A stretch of 64,000 bases of DNA from Corylus avellana (GCF_901000735.1 NC_081542.1:30238838-30302837); one strand, 5' to 3'. Counted from the stretch's first letter, positions 23,801 through 38,478 are shown. The notes: generated by a model from the sequence alone, not told the origin. Translations and numbers: made by a program.

Positions 23801-25860
23801 AGGCATCAACGTCAAGCATACGGTCTACGCTGATAAACATGTATCAATGCCAACTTGTTGATGTTGACGCCGATAATACGACTTCAACGCCAATTTCAAA
23901 GTCGACGTTGATGTGTTATTTTTTTATTTGAGTTTATACAGAGTTTGTGCTCCTTTTGTACTCGGCATACAAGCCAATGATTTTTTGTTTTTTTCCATTG
24001 GTTGTCAAAACAAGTCAAATTTTCTTTTAAATTTTTTTTAGAAAATTCAAGAAAACTATTTGAAGACATCCGGCATAAATCCTCAAAAAATCAAAATTAT
24101 ATCAACTATATTAGTGAAATTACTTTAACTACCCAAGGAAAAAAAAAAACCTAAATGATTGTCAAATCGTGGAAGTCGTTAATTGTATTGTTATAGTGTT
24201 TGATGGTTTTCTTCTCCATTAGTGTTTAAAAGAAGTAACTTTTTACCTCGAAAAGATATTTAAAGAAACAAGAAAATTTGGAGACGTGAGTTATCGATCC
24301 TCAAGAAATCAATGATGCGGTTCTTAATTAGTCTTCCTTTGAGTTACATCCCCTTTTATGAAGTAATTGTGCGAACCCATGTTGAAAAACAAAACATTTG
24401 TAAAATAAATGTAAATTTTTAATTTTGTTGTAGGAGTTTCTAGAAGTTCAGACATCTTTTTTTTCATTCTTATTTTTTTAATATTTTCACTTATATGAAA
24501 GGCATCAACGTCAACCATATGGTCAACGCTGAGAAACATGTATCACCGCCAACTTGTTGATGTTGACGCTGATAATACGACATCAACGTTGATTTTAAAG
24601 TCGGCGTTTATGTGTTACTGTTTGATTTGAGTTTATACACAGTTTGTGCTCCTTTTGTACTCGGCATACAAGCCGATGATTTTTAGTTTTTTCCCTTGGT
24701 TGTCAAAACAAGTAAAATTTTCTTTTAAATTAGAAAAAAAAAGTCAAGAAAACTATTCGGAGACATTCGGTATCAATCCTCAAAAAATCAAAATTATAAC
24801 AATTATATTCATGAAATTACTTTAACTGCCTAAGGAGAAGAAAAAAAACCTAAATGATTGTAAAATACTAGAAGCGGTTAATTGTATTGCTATTGTGTTT
24901 GATGCTTTTCTACTCCATTGGTGCTTAAAAGAAGTAACTTTTTACCTCAAAAAGAAATTTAAAGAAACAAGAAAATTTGGAGACGTGAGTTATCGATGCT
25001 CAAGAAATCAATGGTGCCTTTCTTAATTAGCCTTCCTTTGAGCTACATCCCCTTTTATGAAGTAATTGTGCGAACCCATGTTGAAAAACAAAACATTTGT
25101 AAAATAAATGTAAATTTTTAATTTTGTTGTAGGAGTTTCTAGAAGTTCAGACGACTTTTTTTTCATTCTTCTTTTTTTAATATTTTCACTTGTATGAAAG
25201 GATCAACACCAACCTGACAGTTAACGCTGATAAACATGTATGAATGCCAACTTGTTGATGTTGACACTGATAATACGACATCAATATCGATTTTAATGTC
25301 GGCGTTGATGTGTTACTGTTTGATTTGAGTTTATACAGAGTTCGTGCTCCTTTTGTACTCGGCATAAAAGCCGATGATTTTTAGTTTTTTCCCTTGGTTG
25401 TCAAAATAAGTAAAATTTTCTTTTAAATTAGAAAAAAAAGTCAAGAAAACTATTCGGAGACATCCGGTGTCAATCCTCAAAAAATTAAAATTATAACAAT
25501 TATATTCATGAAATTACTTTAACTACCCAAGGGAAAAAAAAAAAAAAAAAAAAACCTTAATGATTGTCAAATCATAGAAGCCGTTCATTGTATTGTTGTA
25601 GTGTTTGGTGGTTTTCGTCTCAATTGGTGCTTAAAAGAAGTAGCTTTTTACCACAGAAAGATATATAAAGAAAAAAGAAAATTTGGAGACGTGAGGTATT
25701 GATCCTCAAGAAAAAAAAGATGCGCTTTTTGATTACTCTTCCTTTGAGCTACATCCCCTTTTATGAACTAATTGTGCGAACCCAAGTTGAAAAACAAGAC
25801 ATTTGTAAAATAAATATAATTTGTTAGTTTTGTGGTAAGAGTTTCTAGGGTTTTTGACGA

Positions 25861-25892
<32 letters not shown>

Positions 25893-26586
25893 ATTTTCAC
25901 TTATATGAAAGGCATCAATGTCAACCTTACAAACAACGCTGATAAACATTTATCAACGCCAACTTGTTGATGTTTCCGCTGATAATACGACATCAATGTC
26001 GATTTTAATGTCGGTGATGATGTGTTATTATTTGATTTTAGTTTATGCAGAGTTTGTGCTCCTTTTGTACTCGGCATACAAGCCGATGATTTTTTGTTTT
26101 TTCCTTTGGTTGTCAAAACAAGTCAAATTTTCTTTTAAATTAAAAAAAAAGTTAAGAGAACTATTCAAAGACATCCGGTATCAATCCTCAAAAAATCAAA
26201 TTTATTACAATTATATTCGTGAAATTACTTTAACTACCCAAGGAAAAAAAAAAAAAAAAAAAAACCTAAATGATTGTAAAATCCTAGAAGCGGATAATTG
26301 TATTGCTATAGTGTTTGATGCTTTTCTTCTCCATTGGTGCTTAAAAGAAGTAACTTTTTACCTGAAAAAGATATTTAATGAAACAAGAAAATTGGAGACG
26401 TGAGGTATCGATCCTCAAGAAATCAAAGATGCGTTTTTTGATTACTCTTCGTTTGAGCTACATCCCCTTTTATGAAGTAATTGTGCGAACCCATGTTGAA
26501 AAACAAGACATTTGTACAATAAATATAATTTGTTAATTTTGTGGTAAGAGTTTCTGGGTGTTTTGACGACTTTTTTATTTTCTTTT

Positions 26587-27492
26587 TGTTAGTTTTTGTG
26601 TTGGCTTAATTCAGTTCCAAAATGCAGCGGCTACTATTTACGGGCTCAAACACTGATATAGATTGCTCAGAATCAAATCTTCACCGTCTATAATGTAGAT
26701 TCATGTGTCGTGAACGTCCTTGCAAAATTTTAGCTCAATCGGACCACAATAGCCCATTACTCGGGGCTGTTGATCAAGGCTGTACAGCATTTCCAAAATG
26801 CTGTTTCATCCATTGCATGCCCAGTCCGGACAGGCCTTCCCTGTGTCCGGACCGCATTTCCAGAAACTTTATTTTTGCTCCGCAAGGCCGTGTCCGGACA
26901 GCCCATTAACCTGTCCAAACACACCGTACCTATTATGCCCAAAAACGTGTTTTTCGTGGGCTCAGGTCTAGGGTTCGATGTACTGATATATATACATTAT
27001 TATAGAAGAGGGAGGCACGAATTTTCGCCCCCTGAGAGTTCGTCGGAGGCTGTGCTAAGAGAGATCATATGTGGTGAGCGTTAAATTGAATCTCTTAGAG
27101 TTTTAGTTATTCCTTTTTATAAATCTATGGTTGAAAAGTCTATCGGAATGGTCCGGTAAAGGAGAATCACGTTAAAAAAGATTGTGTGCAAGGAGGCGAG
27201 TTATAGGCTTGTCTATCTTATAGAGCCAAGGTCTTGCAAAGGGTTGTAAGTGTTCTTAGTGTCTGTAAGCTCTGGATAATATTTTAATAGTGATTTTCTG
27301 GGTTTGGCTGCCCCAGAAAGGTTTTACTTTTAGATCGGTTTCTAAAAGGTTTCCTCTTCGTAACCAAAATATCTGTGTCTGCCTCTTTATTGCTTTATAT
27401 ATTTTGGGTGATTGAATTGTTTATTGTTTCATAGTATTAATTCTGCATACATTGTGAAAAACAAGTTTTTAGAGTCGGCATAGCGTTTTTCA
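26587..27492 (+). repeat. 5' LTR of element 3
   Basis: It shares the start TGTTAGTTTTTGTGTTGGC, the GGCTCAAACACTGATATAG block, TCCGGAC motifs and the ATTATAGAAGAGGGAG block with element 1. The 3' third diverges, so it is a different subfamily or an older copy. Confidence 0.87.
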
Positions 27493-27494
27493 AC

Positions 27495-27506
27495 TGGTAT
27501 CAGAGC
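27495..27506 (+). other. primer-binding site of element 3
   Basis: TGGTATCAGAGC lies two bases after the LTR end, the initiator tRNA-Met type seen in all elements here. Confidence 0.9.
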
Positions 27507-27562
27507 GGGTTCACTCTGTTTGGATTAAATTTCTGAGTGAGATCTGTTGACTCCTGTTTGCT

Positions 27563-28366
27563 ATGAATACTTCTCAAGAGGAATATGATCTTATAAACTC
27601 CTTCAACAATTTGTTGGAAAAATTCACTCTTTTGAGACATCAATACACAAATTGTTTGGAGGATTTTCAAGATCTTAAACATGTGAGAGAATCTATTGTA
27701 ACTAAATTGTGTGAATCACATGCTTTAATTGATTCTTTAAAATCTGAAAATCTTGTTTTAGGTTCTAAAGTTGGTTTTTTAGAGAATAAATTAAAAGAGT
27801 AAGAAACTCAATTGGAAAAATACTCTAGCAATTCCCTTGAGAATATGTTGCATACTCAGAATTCTGATTGTGATAAATCTGAGTTAAGTTTTAGTTGTCA
27901 TGTTGCTTTGTCTTCTAACAATGATTCTACTTCCGAGATAATATTTATTAAATCAAAAAAAGTAGAAGACTCTTTGGTTAAAAGAAAAACAGCAGCTGTC
28001 TCGACCTCACAAGGTAAGGAAGTTAAGAAAATTCATATTGAACCTTGTGTATCTTACCCTAAGTATAGAGTCGTCCATCCTCCAAGGAATCTACCTCCTA
28101 AAAGGTTTATCCCTACTTGTCACCATTGTGGAAAAGTTGGTCACATTCGACCCAACTGTTTTAACTTGAAACCTCATGTGTCTAAAAATAAAAATTATGT
28201 TTCTAGGAAAGAACCTTTGGGGTTATGCACAATGATGATGGGAGGTTTGTCTAGATTAGACAAGATCGAAAATGTTCATGTCTCTACACCTTCTTTCAAG
28301 AAGGTTTGGGTTAGGAAGGATTATACCATTCACCCATTGAGGGGGAGTGGTAGTGATTTCACCTAA
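27563..28366 (+). pseudogene. copia-type gag C-terminal part (element 3), one nonsense codon
   Basis: From the ATG at 27563 one frame runs to the stop at 28366 with a single TAA at 27800-27802, so it encodes about 267 residues with one break. It starts in the leucine-rich coiled-coil region. It has a CCHC zinc knuckle of the form CHHCGKVGHIRPNC, which binds RNA, and ends HPLRGSGSDFT. As in element 1, the N-terminal capsid domain and first knuckle of the intact gag are absent, so a short gag may be a feature of this subfamily, not random decay. Confidence 0.82.
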
Positions 28367-30383
28367 ATTTAGGTGAGTAAATAACATGTCTAGGAATGAT
28401 TGTTTTACTTATTTTTGAAAATAAAGAAAACTATTCGGAGACATCCGGTATCAATCCTCAAAAACTCAAAATTATAGCAGTTATATTTATGAAATTTCTT
28501 TAACTACCCAAGGTAAATAAAAAAACATAAATGATTGTAAAATCCTAGAAGTGGTTAATTGTATTACTATAGTGTTTGATGCTTTTCTTCTCCATTGGTG
28601 CTTAAAAGAAGTAAATTTTACCTCAAAAAGATATTTGAAGAAACAAGAAAATTTGGAGACGTGAGGTAGCGATCCTCAAGAAATCAAAGTTGCGTTTTTT
28701 GATAACTCTTCCTTTGAGCTACATCCCCTTTTATGAAGTAATTGTGCAAACCCATGTTGAAAAACTTGACATTTGTAAAATAATTATAAATTATTAATTT
28801 TGTTGAAGGAGTGTCTCGGGGTTCAGACGACTTTTTTTTTTCTTTTCATTCTTCTATTTTTAATATTTTCACTTATAAGAAAGGCATCAACATCAACCTT
28901 ACAGTCAACGCTGATAAACATGTATCAACGCCAACTTGTTGATGTTGACGTTGATAATACGACATCAATGTCGATTCTAAAGTCGGCATTGATTTTTTAT
29001 TATTTGATTAGAGTTTATACAGAGTTTGTGCCCCTTGTGTGCTCGGAATACAAGCTGATGATTTTTTGTTTTTTCCATTGGCTGTCACAACAAGTCAAAT
29101 TTTCTTTTAAATTAAAAAAAAAAAATGTCAAGAAAACTATTCGGAGACATCCGGTATGAATCCTCAATGAATCAAAATTATAGCAATTATATTCATGAAA
29201 TTTGTTTGACTACCCAAGGAAAATAAATAAACCTAAATGATTGTAAAATCCTAGAAGTGGTTAATTGTATTACTATAGTGTTTGACGCTTTTCTTCTCCT
29301 TTGGTGCTTAAAAGAAGTAAATTTTACCTCAAAAAGATATTTGAAGAAACAAGAAAATTTGGAGACGTGAGGTATCGATCCTCAAGAAATCAAAGATGCG
29401 TTCTTTTGATTACTCTTCCTTTGAGCTACATCCCCTCTTATGAACTAATTGTGCGAACCCATGTTGAAAAACATGACATTTGTAAAATAATTATAAATTA
29501 TTAATTTTGTTGAAGGAGTTTCTCGGGGTTTAAACCACTTTTTTTTTTTTTTCTTTTCATTCTTCTATTTTTAATATTTTCACTTATAAGAAAGGCATCA
29601 ACATCAACCTTACAGTTAACGCTGATAAACATGTATCAACGCCAACTTGTTGAAGTTGACGTTGATAAATGTCGATTCTAAAGTCGGCATTGATGTGTTA
29701 TTATTTGATTAGAGTTTATACAGAGTTTGTGCTTCTTGTGTGCTCGGAATACAAGCTGATGATTTTTTTGTTTTTTACATTGGCTGTCATAACAAGTCAA
29801 ATTTTCTTTTAAATTAAAAAAAAAAAAAAAGTCAAGAAAACTATAAGGAGACATCCGGTATCAATCCCCAAAAAATCAAAATTTTAGCAATTATATGCAT
29901 GAAATTTGCTTAACTACCCAAGGAAAATAAAAAAACCAAAATGATTGTAAACTCCTACAAGCAGTTAATTGTATTGGTATAGTCTTTGATGCTTTTCTTC
30001 TCCATTGGTGCTTAAAAGAAGTAACCTTTTACATCAAAAATATATTTAAACAAACAAGGAAATTTGGAGACGTGAGGTAGCGATCCTCAAGAAATCAAAG
30101 TTGCGTTTTTTGATAACTCTTCCTTTGAGCTACATCCCCTTTTATGGAGTAATTGTGCAAACCCATGTTGAAAAACTTGACATTTGTAAAATAATTATAA
30201 ATTATTAATTTTGTTGAAGGAGTGTCTCGGGGTTCAGACGACTTTTTTTTTCTTTTCATTCTTCTATTTTTAATATTTTCACTTATAAGAAAGGCATCAA
30301 CATCAACCTTACAGTCAACGCTGATAAACATGTATCAACGCCAGCTTGTCGATGTTGGCGTGGATAATATGACATCAATGTCG

Positions 30384-30483
30384 NNNNNNNNNNNNNNNNN
30401 NNNNNNNNNNNNNNNNNNNNNNNNNNNNNNNNNNNNNNNNNNNNNNNNNNNNNNNNNNNNNNNNNNNNNNNNNNNNNNNNNNN
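30384..30483. other. assembly gap (100 N)
   Basis: A run of exactly 100 N lies inside a satellite monomer. The monomers either side share long stretches, so the true copy number is unknown. Confidence 0.99.
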
Positions 30484-33400
30484 GCTACATCCCCTTTTAT
30501 GAAGTAATTGTGCAAACCCATGTTGAAAAACTTGACATTTGTAAAATAATTATAAATTATTAATTTTGTTGAAGGAGTGTCTCGGGGTTCAGACGACTTT
30601 TTTTTTCTTTTCATTCTTCTATTTTTAATATTTTCACTTATAAGAAAGGCATCAACATCAACCTTACAGTCAACGCTGATAAACATGTATCAACGCCAAC
30701 TTGTTGATGTTGACGTTGATAAATGTCGATTCTAAAGTCAGCATTGATGTGTTATTATTTGATTAGAGTTTATACAGAGTTTGTGCTTCTTGTGTGCACG
30801 GAATACAAGCTGATGATTTTTTTGTTTTTTACATTGGCTGTCAGAACAATTCAAATTTTCTTTTAAATTAAAAAAAAAAAAAAAGTCTAGAAAACTATTC
30901 GGAGACATCCGGTATCAATCCCCAAAAAATCAAAATTTTAGCAATTATATTCATGAAATTTGTTAACTACCCAAGGAAAATAAAAAAACCTAAATGATTG
31001 TAAAATCCTACAAGCGGTTAATTGTATTGGTATAGTCTTTGATGCTTTTCTTCTCCATTGGTGCTTAAAAGAAGTAACCTTTTACATCAAAAATATATTT
31101 AAACAAACAAGAAAATTTGGAGACGTGAGGTATCGATCCTCAAGAAATCAAAGTGCGTTTTTTGATTACTCTTCCTTTGAGCTACATCCCCTTTTATGAA
31201 GTAATGGTGCGAACCCATGTTGAAAAACATGACATTTGTAAAATAATTATAAATTATTAATTTTGTTGAAGGAGTTTCTCGGGGTTTAAACCACTTTTTT
31301 TTTTCTTTTCATTCTTCTATTTTTAATATTTTCACTTATAAGAAAGGCATCAACATCAACCTTACAGTCAACGCTGATAAACATGTATCAACGCCAGCTT
31401 GTCGATGTTGGCGCTGATAATATGACATCAATGTCGATTTTAAAGTCGGCGTTGTTGTGTTATTATTTGATTAGAGTTTATAGAGAGTTTGTGCTCCTTG
31501 TGTGCTCGGAATACAAGCTGATGATTTTCTGTTTTTTCCATGGGTTGTCAAAACAAGTTAAATTTTCTTTTAAATTAAAAAAAAAAAAAACGTGAAGAAA
31601 ATTATTCGGAGAAATCCGGTATAATTCCTCAAAAAATCAAAATTATAGCAGTTATATTTATGAAATTTTGTTAACTACCCAAGGAAAATAAAAAAACCTA
31701 AATGATTGTAAAATCCTACAAGCGGTTAATTGTATTGGTATAGTCTTTGATACTTTTCTTCTCCATTTGTGCTTAAAAGAAGTAACCTTTTACATCAAAA
31801 ATATATTTAAACAAACAAGAAAATTTGGAGACGTGAGGTATCGATCCTCAAGAAATCAAAGTGCGTTTTTTGATTACTCTTCCTTTGAGCTACATCCCCT
31901 TTTAAGAAGTAATGGTGCGAACCCATGTTGAAAAACATGACATTTGTAAAATAATTATAAATTATTAATTTTGTTGAAGGAGTTTCTCGGGGTTTAAACC
32001 ACTTTTTTTTTTCTTTTCATTCTTCTGTTTTTAAAATTTTCACTTATAAGTAAGGCATCAACATCAACCTTACAGTTAACGCTGATAAACATGTATCAAC
32101 GCCAACTTGTTGAAGTTCACCTTGATAAATGTCGATTTTAAAGTCGGCGTTGTTGTGTTATTATTTGATTAGAGTTTATAGAGAGTTTGTGCTCCTTGTG
32201 TGCTCGGAATACAAGCTGATGATTTTCTGTTTTTTCCATGGGTTGTCAAAACAAGTTAAATTTTCTTTTAAATTAAAAACAAAAAAAAAAAACGTGAAGA
32301 AAATTATTCGGAGAAATCCGGTATAATTCCTCAAAAAATCAAAATTATAGTAGTTATATTTATGAAATTTTGTTACCTACCCAAGGAAAAAAAAAAAACC
32401 TAAATGATTGTAAAATCCTACAAGCGGTTAATTGTATTGGTATAGTCTTTGATACTTTTCTTCTCCATTGGTGCTTAAAAGAAGTAACCTTTTACATCAA
32501 AAATATATTTAAACAAACAAGAAAATTTGGAGACGTGAGGTATCGATCCTCAAGAAATCAAAGTGTGTTTTTTGATTACTCTTCCTTTGAGCTACATCCC
32601 CTTTTATGAAGTAATGGTGCGAACCCATGTTGAAAAACATGACATTTGTAAAATAATTATAAATTATTAATTTTGTTGAAGGAGTTTCCCGGGGTTTAAA
32701 CCACTTTTTTTTTTTTTCTTTTCATTCTTCTATTTTTAATATTTTCACTTATAAGAAAGGCATCAACATCAACCTTACAGTCAACGCTGATAAACATGTA
32801 TCAACGCCAACTTGTTGATGTTGACGTTGATAATACGACATCATTGTCGATTCTAAAGTCGGCATTGATTTGTTATTATTTGATTAGAGTTTATACAGAG
32901 TTTGTGCCCCTTGTGTGCTCGGAATACAAGCTGATGATTTTTTGTTTTGTCCATTGGCTGTCACAACAAGTCAAATTTTCTTTTAAATTAAAAAAAAAAA
33001 AAAATGTCAAGAAAACTATTCGGAGACATCCGGTACGAATCCTCAATGAATCAAAATTATAGCAATTATATTCATGAAATTTGTTTGACTACCCAAGGAA
33101 AATAAATAAACCTAAATGATTGTAAAATCCTAGAAGTGGTTAATTGTATTACTATAGTGTTTGACGCTTTTCTTCTCCTTTGGTGCTTAAAAGAAGTAAA
33201 TTTTACCTCAAAAAGATATTTGAAGAAACAAGAAAATTTGGAGACGTGAGGTAGCGATCCTCATGAAATCAAAGTTGCGTTTTTTTATAACTCTTCCTTT
33301 GAGCTACATCCGCTTTTATGAAGTAATTGTGCAAACCTATGTTGAAAAACTTGACATTTGTAAAATAATTATAAATTATTAATTTTGTTGAAGGAGTGTC

Positions 33401-36400
33401 TTGGGGTTCAGACGGCTTTTTTTTTCATTTCATTCTTCTATTTTTAATGTGTTCACTTATAAGAAAGGCATCAACATCAACCTTACAGTCAACGCTGATA
33501 AACATGTATCAACGCCAACTTGTTGATGTTGACGTTGATAAGACGACATCAATGTCGATTCTAAAGTCGGCATTGATTTGTTATTATTTGATTAGAGTTT
33601 ATACAGAGTTTGTGCCCCTTGTGTGCTCGGAATACAAGCTGATGATTTTTTGTTTTTTCCATTGGCTGTCACAACAAGTCAAATTTTCTTTTAAATTAAA
33701 AAAAAAAAATGTCAAGAAAACTATTCGGAGACAGCTGGTATGAATCCTCAATGAATCAAAATTATAGCAATTATATTCATGAAATTTGTTTGACTACCCA
33801 AGGAAAATAAATAAACCTAAATGATTGTAAAATCCTAGAAGTGGTTAATTGTATTACTATAGTGTTTGACGCTTTTCTTCTCCTTTGGTGCTTAAAAGAA
33901 GTAAATTTTACCTCAAAAAGATATTTGAAGAAACAAGAAAATTTGGAGACGTGAGGTAGCGATCCTCAAGAAATCAAAGTTGCGTTTTTTGATTACTCTT
34001 CCTTTGAGCTACATCCCCTTTTATGAAGTAACGGTGCGAACCCATGTTGAAAAACATGACATTTGTAAAATAATTATAAATTATTAATTTTGTTGAAGGA
34101 GTTTCTCGGGGTTTAAACCACTTTTTTTTTTTTTTCTTTTCATTCTTCTATTTTTAATATTTTCACTTATAAGAAAGGCATCAACATCAACCTTACAGTT
34201 AACGCTGATAAACATGTATCAACGCCAACTTGTTGAAGTTGACGTTGATAAATGTCGATTCTAAAGTCGGCATTGATGTGTTATTATTTGATTAGAGTTT
34301 ATACAGAGTTTGTGCTTCTTGTGTGCTCGGAATACAAGCTGATGATTTTTTTGTTTTTTACATTGGCTGTCATAACAAGTCAAATTTTCTTTTAAATTAA
34401 AAAAAAAAAAAAAGTCAAGAAAACTATAAGGAGACATCCGGTATCAATCCCCAAAAAATCAAAATTTTAGCAATTATATGCATGAAATTTGCTTAACTAC
34501 CCAAGGAAAATAAAAAAACCAAAATGATTGTAAACTCCTACAAGCAGTTAATTGTATTGGTATAGTCTTTGATGCTTTTCTTCTCCATTGGTGCTTAAAA
34601 GAAGTAACCTTTTACATCAAAAATATATTTAAACAAACAAGGAAATTTGGAGACGTGAGGTAGCGATCCTCAAGAAATCAAAGTTGCGTTTTTTGATAAC
34701 TCTTCCTTTGAGCTACATCCCCTTTTATGAAGTAATTGTGCAAACCCATGTTGAAAAACTTGACATTTGTAAAATAATTATAAATTATTAATTTTGTTGA
34801 AGGAGTGTCTCGGGGTTCAGACGACTTTGTTTTTCTTTTCATTCTTCTATTTTTAATATTTTCACTTATAAGAAAGGCATCAACATCAACCTTACAATCA
34901 ACGCTGATAAACATGTATCAACGCCAACTTGTTGATGTTGACACTCATAATACGACATCTACGTCGATTTTAAAGTCGGCATTGATGTGTTATTATTTGA
35001 TTAGAGTTTATACAGAGTTTGTGCTCCTTGTGTGCTCGGAATAGAAGCTGATGTTTTTTGTTTTTTTCCATTGGTTGTCAAAACGAGTCAAATTTTCTTT
35101 AAATTTTTTTTTTTAGAAAAAAAATGTCAAGAAAAGTATTCAGAGACATCCGGTATGAGTCCTCAAAAAATCAAAATTATGGCAATTATATTCATGAAAT
35201 TTTGTTAACTACCCAAGGTAAATAAAAAAAACATAAATGATTGTAAAATCCTAGAAGTGGTTAATTGTATTACTATAGTGTTTGACGCTTTTCTTCTCCT
35301 TTGGTGCTTAAAGAAGTAAATTTTACCACAAAAAGATATTTGAAGAAACAAGAAAATTTGGAGACGTGAGGTATTGATCCTCAAGAAATCAAAGATGCGT
35401 TCTTTTGATTACTCTTCCTTTGAGCTACATCCCCTTTTATGAAGTAATTGTGCAAACCCATGTTGAAAAACATGACATTTGTAAAATAATTATAAATTAT
35501 TAATTTTGTTGAAGGAGTTTCTCGTGGTTCAGACGACTTATTTTTTTTTTCTTTTCATTCTTCTATTTTTTAATATCTTCACTTATAAGAAAGGCATCAA
35601 CATCAACCATACAGTCAACGCTGAGAAACATGTATCAACGCCAACTTGTTGATGTTGACGTTGGTAATACGACATCAATGTCGATTCTAAAGTCGGCATT
35701 GATGTGTTATTATTTGATTAGAGTTTATACAGAGTTGATGCTCCTTGTGTGCTCGGAATACAAGCTGATGATTTTTTGCTTTTTCCATTGGTTGTCAGAA
35801 CAAATCAAATTTTCTTTTAAATTAAAAAAAAAAATGTCAAGAAAACTATTTGGAGACATCCGGTATCAATCCCCAAAAAATCAAAATTTTGGCAATTATA
35901 TTCATGAAATTTGTTTAGCTACCCAAGGAAAATAAAAAAACCTAAATGATTGTAAAATCCTACAAGCGGTTAATTGTATTACTATAGTGCTTGATGCTTC
36001 TCTTCTCCATTGGTGCTTAAAAGAAGTAACCTTTTACATCAAAAATAAATTTAAACAAACAAGAAAATTTGGAGACGTGAGGTATCGATCCTCAGGAAAT
36101 CAAAGTTGCGTTTTTTGATTACTCTTCCTTTGAGCTACATCTCCTTTTGTGAAGTATTTGTGCGAACCCATGTTGAAAATAAAGACATGTGTAAAATAAA
36201 TATAAATTTTTAATTTTGTTGAAGGAGTTTCTAGGGGTTCAGATGAATTTTTTTTTTTTTCTTTCTTCTTTTTTTAATATTTTCTGCTATATGAAAGGCA
36301 TCAACATCAGCCTTACAGTCAACGCTGATAAACATGTATCAACGCCAACTTGTCGATGTTGGCGCTGATAATATGACATCAATGTTGATTTTAAAGTCGG

Positions 36401-36914
36401 CGTTGATGTGTTATTATTTGATTAGAGTTTATACAGAGTTTGTGCTCCTTGTGTGCTCGGAATACAAGCTGATGATTTTTTGTTTTTTCCAGTGGTTGTC
36501 AGAACAAGTCAAATTTTATTTTAAATTAAAAAAAAAGAAGGGTCAAGAAAATTATTCGGAGACATCTGGTATCAATCCTCAAAAAATAAAAATTATAGCA
36601 GTTATATTTATGAAATTTTTTTAACTACCCATGGTAAATTAAAAAACATAAATGATTGTAAAATCCTAGAAGTGGTTAATTGTATTACTATAGTGTTTGA
36701 TGCTTTTCTTCTCCATTGGTGCTTAAAAGAAGTAAATTCTACCCCAAAAAGATATTTGAAGAAACAAGAAAATTTGGAGACGTGAGGTATTGATCCTCAA
36801 GAAATCAAAGAAGCGTTCTTTTGATTACTCTTCCTTTGAGCTACATCCCCTTTTATGAAGTAATTGTGCGAACCCATGTCGAAAAACATGACATTTGTAA
36901 AATAATTATATATT

Positions 36915-38478
36915 ATTAATTTTGTTGAAGGAGTTTCTAGTGGTTTAGACGAATTTTTTTTTTCTTTCTTTTTTTTTTTTTTTTAATATTTCCAGCTATA
37001 TTAAAGGCATCAACATCAACCTTACAGTCAACGCTGATAAACATGTATCAACGCCAGCTTGTCGATGTTGGCGCTGATAATATGACATCAATGTCGATTT
37101 TAAAGTCCGCGTTGTTGTGTTATTATTTGATTAGAGTTTATAGAGAGTTTGTGCTCCTTGTGTGCTCGGAATACAAGCTGATGATTTTCTGTTTTTTCCA
37201 TGGGTTGTCAAAACAAGTTAAATTTTCTTTTAAATTAAAAAAAAAAATGTGAAGAAAATTATTCGGAGAAATCCGGTATAATTCCTCAAAAAATCAAAAT
37301 TATAGCAGTTATATTTATGAAATTTTGTTAACTACCCAAGGAAAAGAAAAAAACCTAAATGATTGTAAAATCCTACAAGTGGTTAATTGTATTGGTATAG
37401 TCTATGATGCTTTTCTTCTCCATTGGTGCTTAAAAGAAGTAACCTTTTACATCAAAAATATATTTAAACAAACAAGAAAATTTGGAGACGTGAGGTATCG
37501 ATCTTCAAGAAATCAAAGTGCGTTTTTTGATTACTCTTCCTTTGAGCTACATCCCCTTTTATGAAGTAATGGTGCGAACCCATGTTGAAAAACATGACAT
37601 TTGTAAAATAATTATAAATTTTTAATTTTGTTGAAGGAGGTTCTCGGGGTTTAAACCACTTTTTTTTTTTCTTTTCATTCTTCTCTTTTTAATATTTTCA
37701 CTTATAAGAAAGGCATCAACATCAACCTTACAGTCAACGCTGATAAACATGTATCAACGCCAACTTGTTGAAGTTGACGTTGTTAAATGTCGATTCTAAA
37801 GTCGGCATTGATGTGTTATTATTTGATTAGAGTTTATACAGAGTTTGTGCTTCTTGTGTGCTCGGAATACAAGCTGATGATTTTTTTGTTTTTTACATTG
37901 GCTGTCAGAACATGTGAAATTTTCTTTTCAATTAAGAAAAAAAAAAAAAAGTCAAGAAAACTATTCGGAGACATCCGGTATCAATCCCCAAAAAATCAAA
38001 ATTTTAGCAATTATATTCATGAAATTTGCTTAACTACCCAAGGAAAATAAAAAAACCTAAATGATTGTAAACTCCTACAAGCAGTTAATTGTATTGGTAT
38101 AGTCTTTGATGCTTTTCTTCTCCATTGGTGCTTAAAAGAAGTAACCTTTTACATCAAAAATATATTTAAACAAACAAGGAAATTTGGCGACGTGAGGTAT
38201 CGATCCTCAAGAAATCAAAGATGCGTTCTTTTGATTACTCTTCCTTTGAGCTACATCCCCTTTTATGAAGTAATTGTGCGAACCCATGTTGAAAAACATG
38301 ACATTTGTAAAATAATTATAAATTATTAATTTTGTTGAAGGAGTTTCTCGGGTTCAGACGACTTTTTTTTTTCTTTTCATTATTCTATTTTTAATATTTT
38401 CACTTATAAGAAAGGCATCAACATCAACCTTACAGTCAACGCCGATAAACATGTATCAACGCCAACTTGTTGATGTTG
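36915..38478 (+). repeat. left copy of a ~1.56-kb inverted duplication
   Basis: This segment is the near-exact reverse complement of 52158-53720. Matching positions add up to 90636 over at least 37043-38050, and private variants such as CAACGCCGATAAAC near 38440 are shared. The match ends at an assembly gap on the other side. Confidence 0.85.

Larger units (their letters stand above)
14397..26586 (-). repeat. satellite array, second block (about sixteen monomers)
   Basis: The monomer landmark GGCATCAAC or a close variant recurs near 14898, 15598, 16345, 17045, 17743, 18454, 19156, 19875, 20576, 21273, 21976, 23141, 23802, 24501, 25200 and 25911. Most spacings are 697-747 bp. One 1165-bp interval contains a full monomer plus one with a ~300-bp internal deletion near 22634. 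Strand is given for the tRNA-like module. Poly-A and poly-T runs of variable length occur at two fixed places in each monomer. No gene is present. Confidence 0.93.
26587..28424 (+). mobile_element. copia-type gag-only element 3, 3'-truncated
   Basis: A 906-bp LTR beginning TGTTAG and ending TTTTTCA is followed by a primer-binding site and a gag remnant. The element then breaks off about 60 bp after the gag stop and satellite sequence resumes at AAGAAAACTATTCGGAG. No 3' LTR or polypurine tract exists. The flanking monomer lacks the segment between its T-run and this point, so one deletion removed both the element's 3' end and roughly 300 bp of satellite. Confidence 0.85.
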
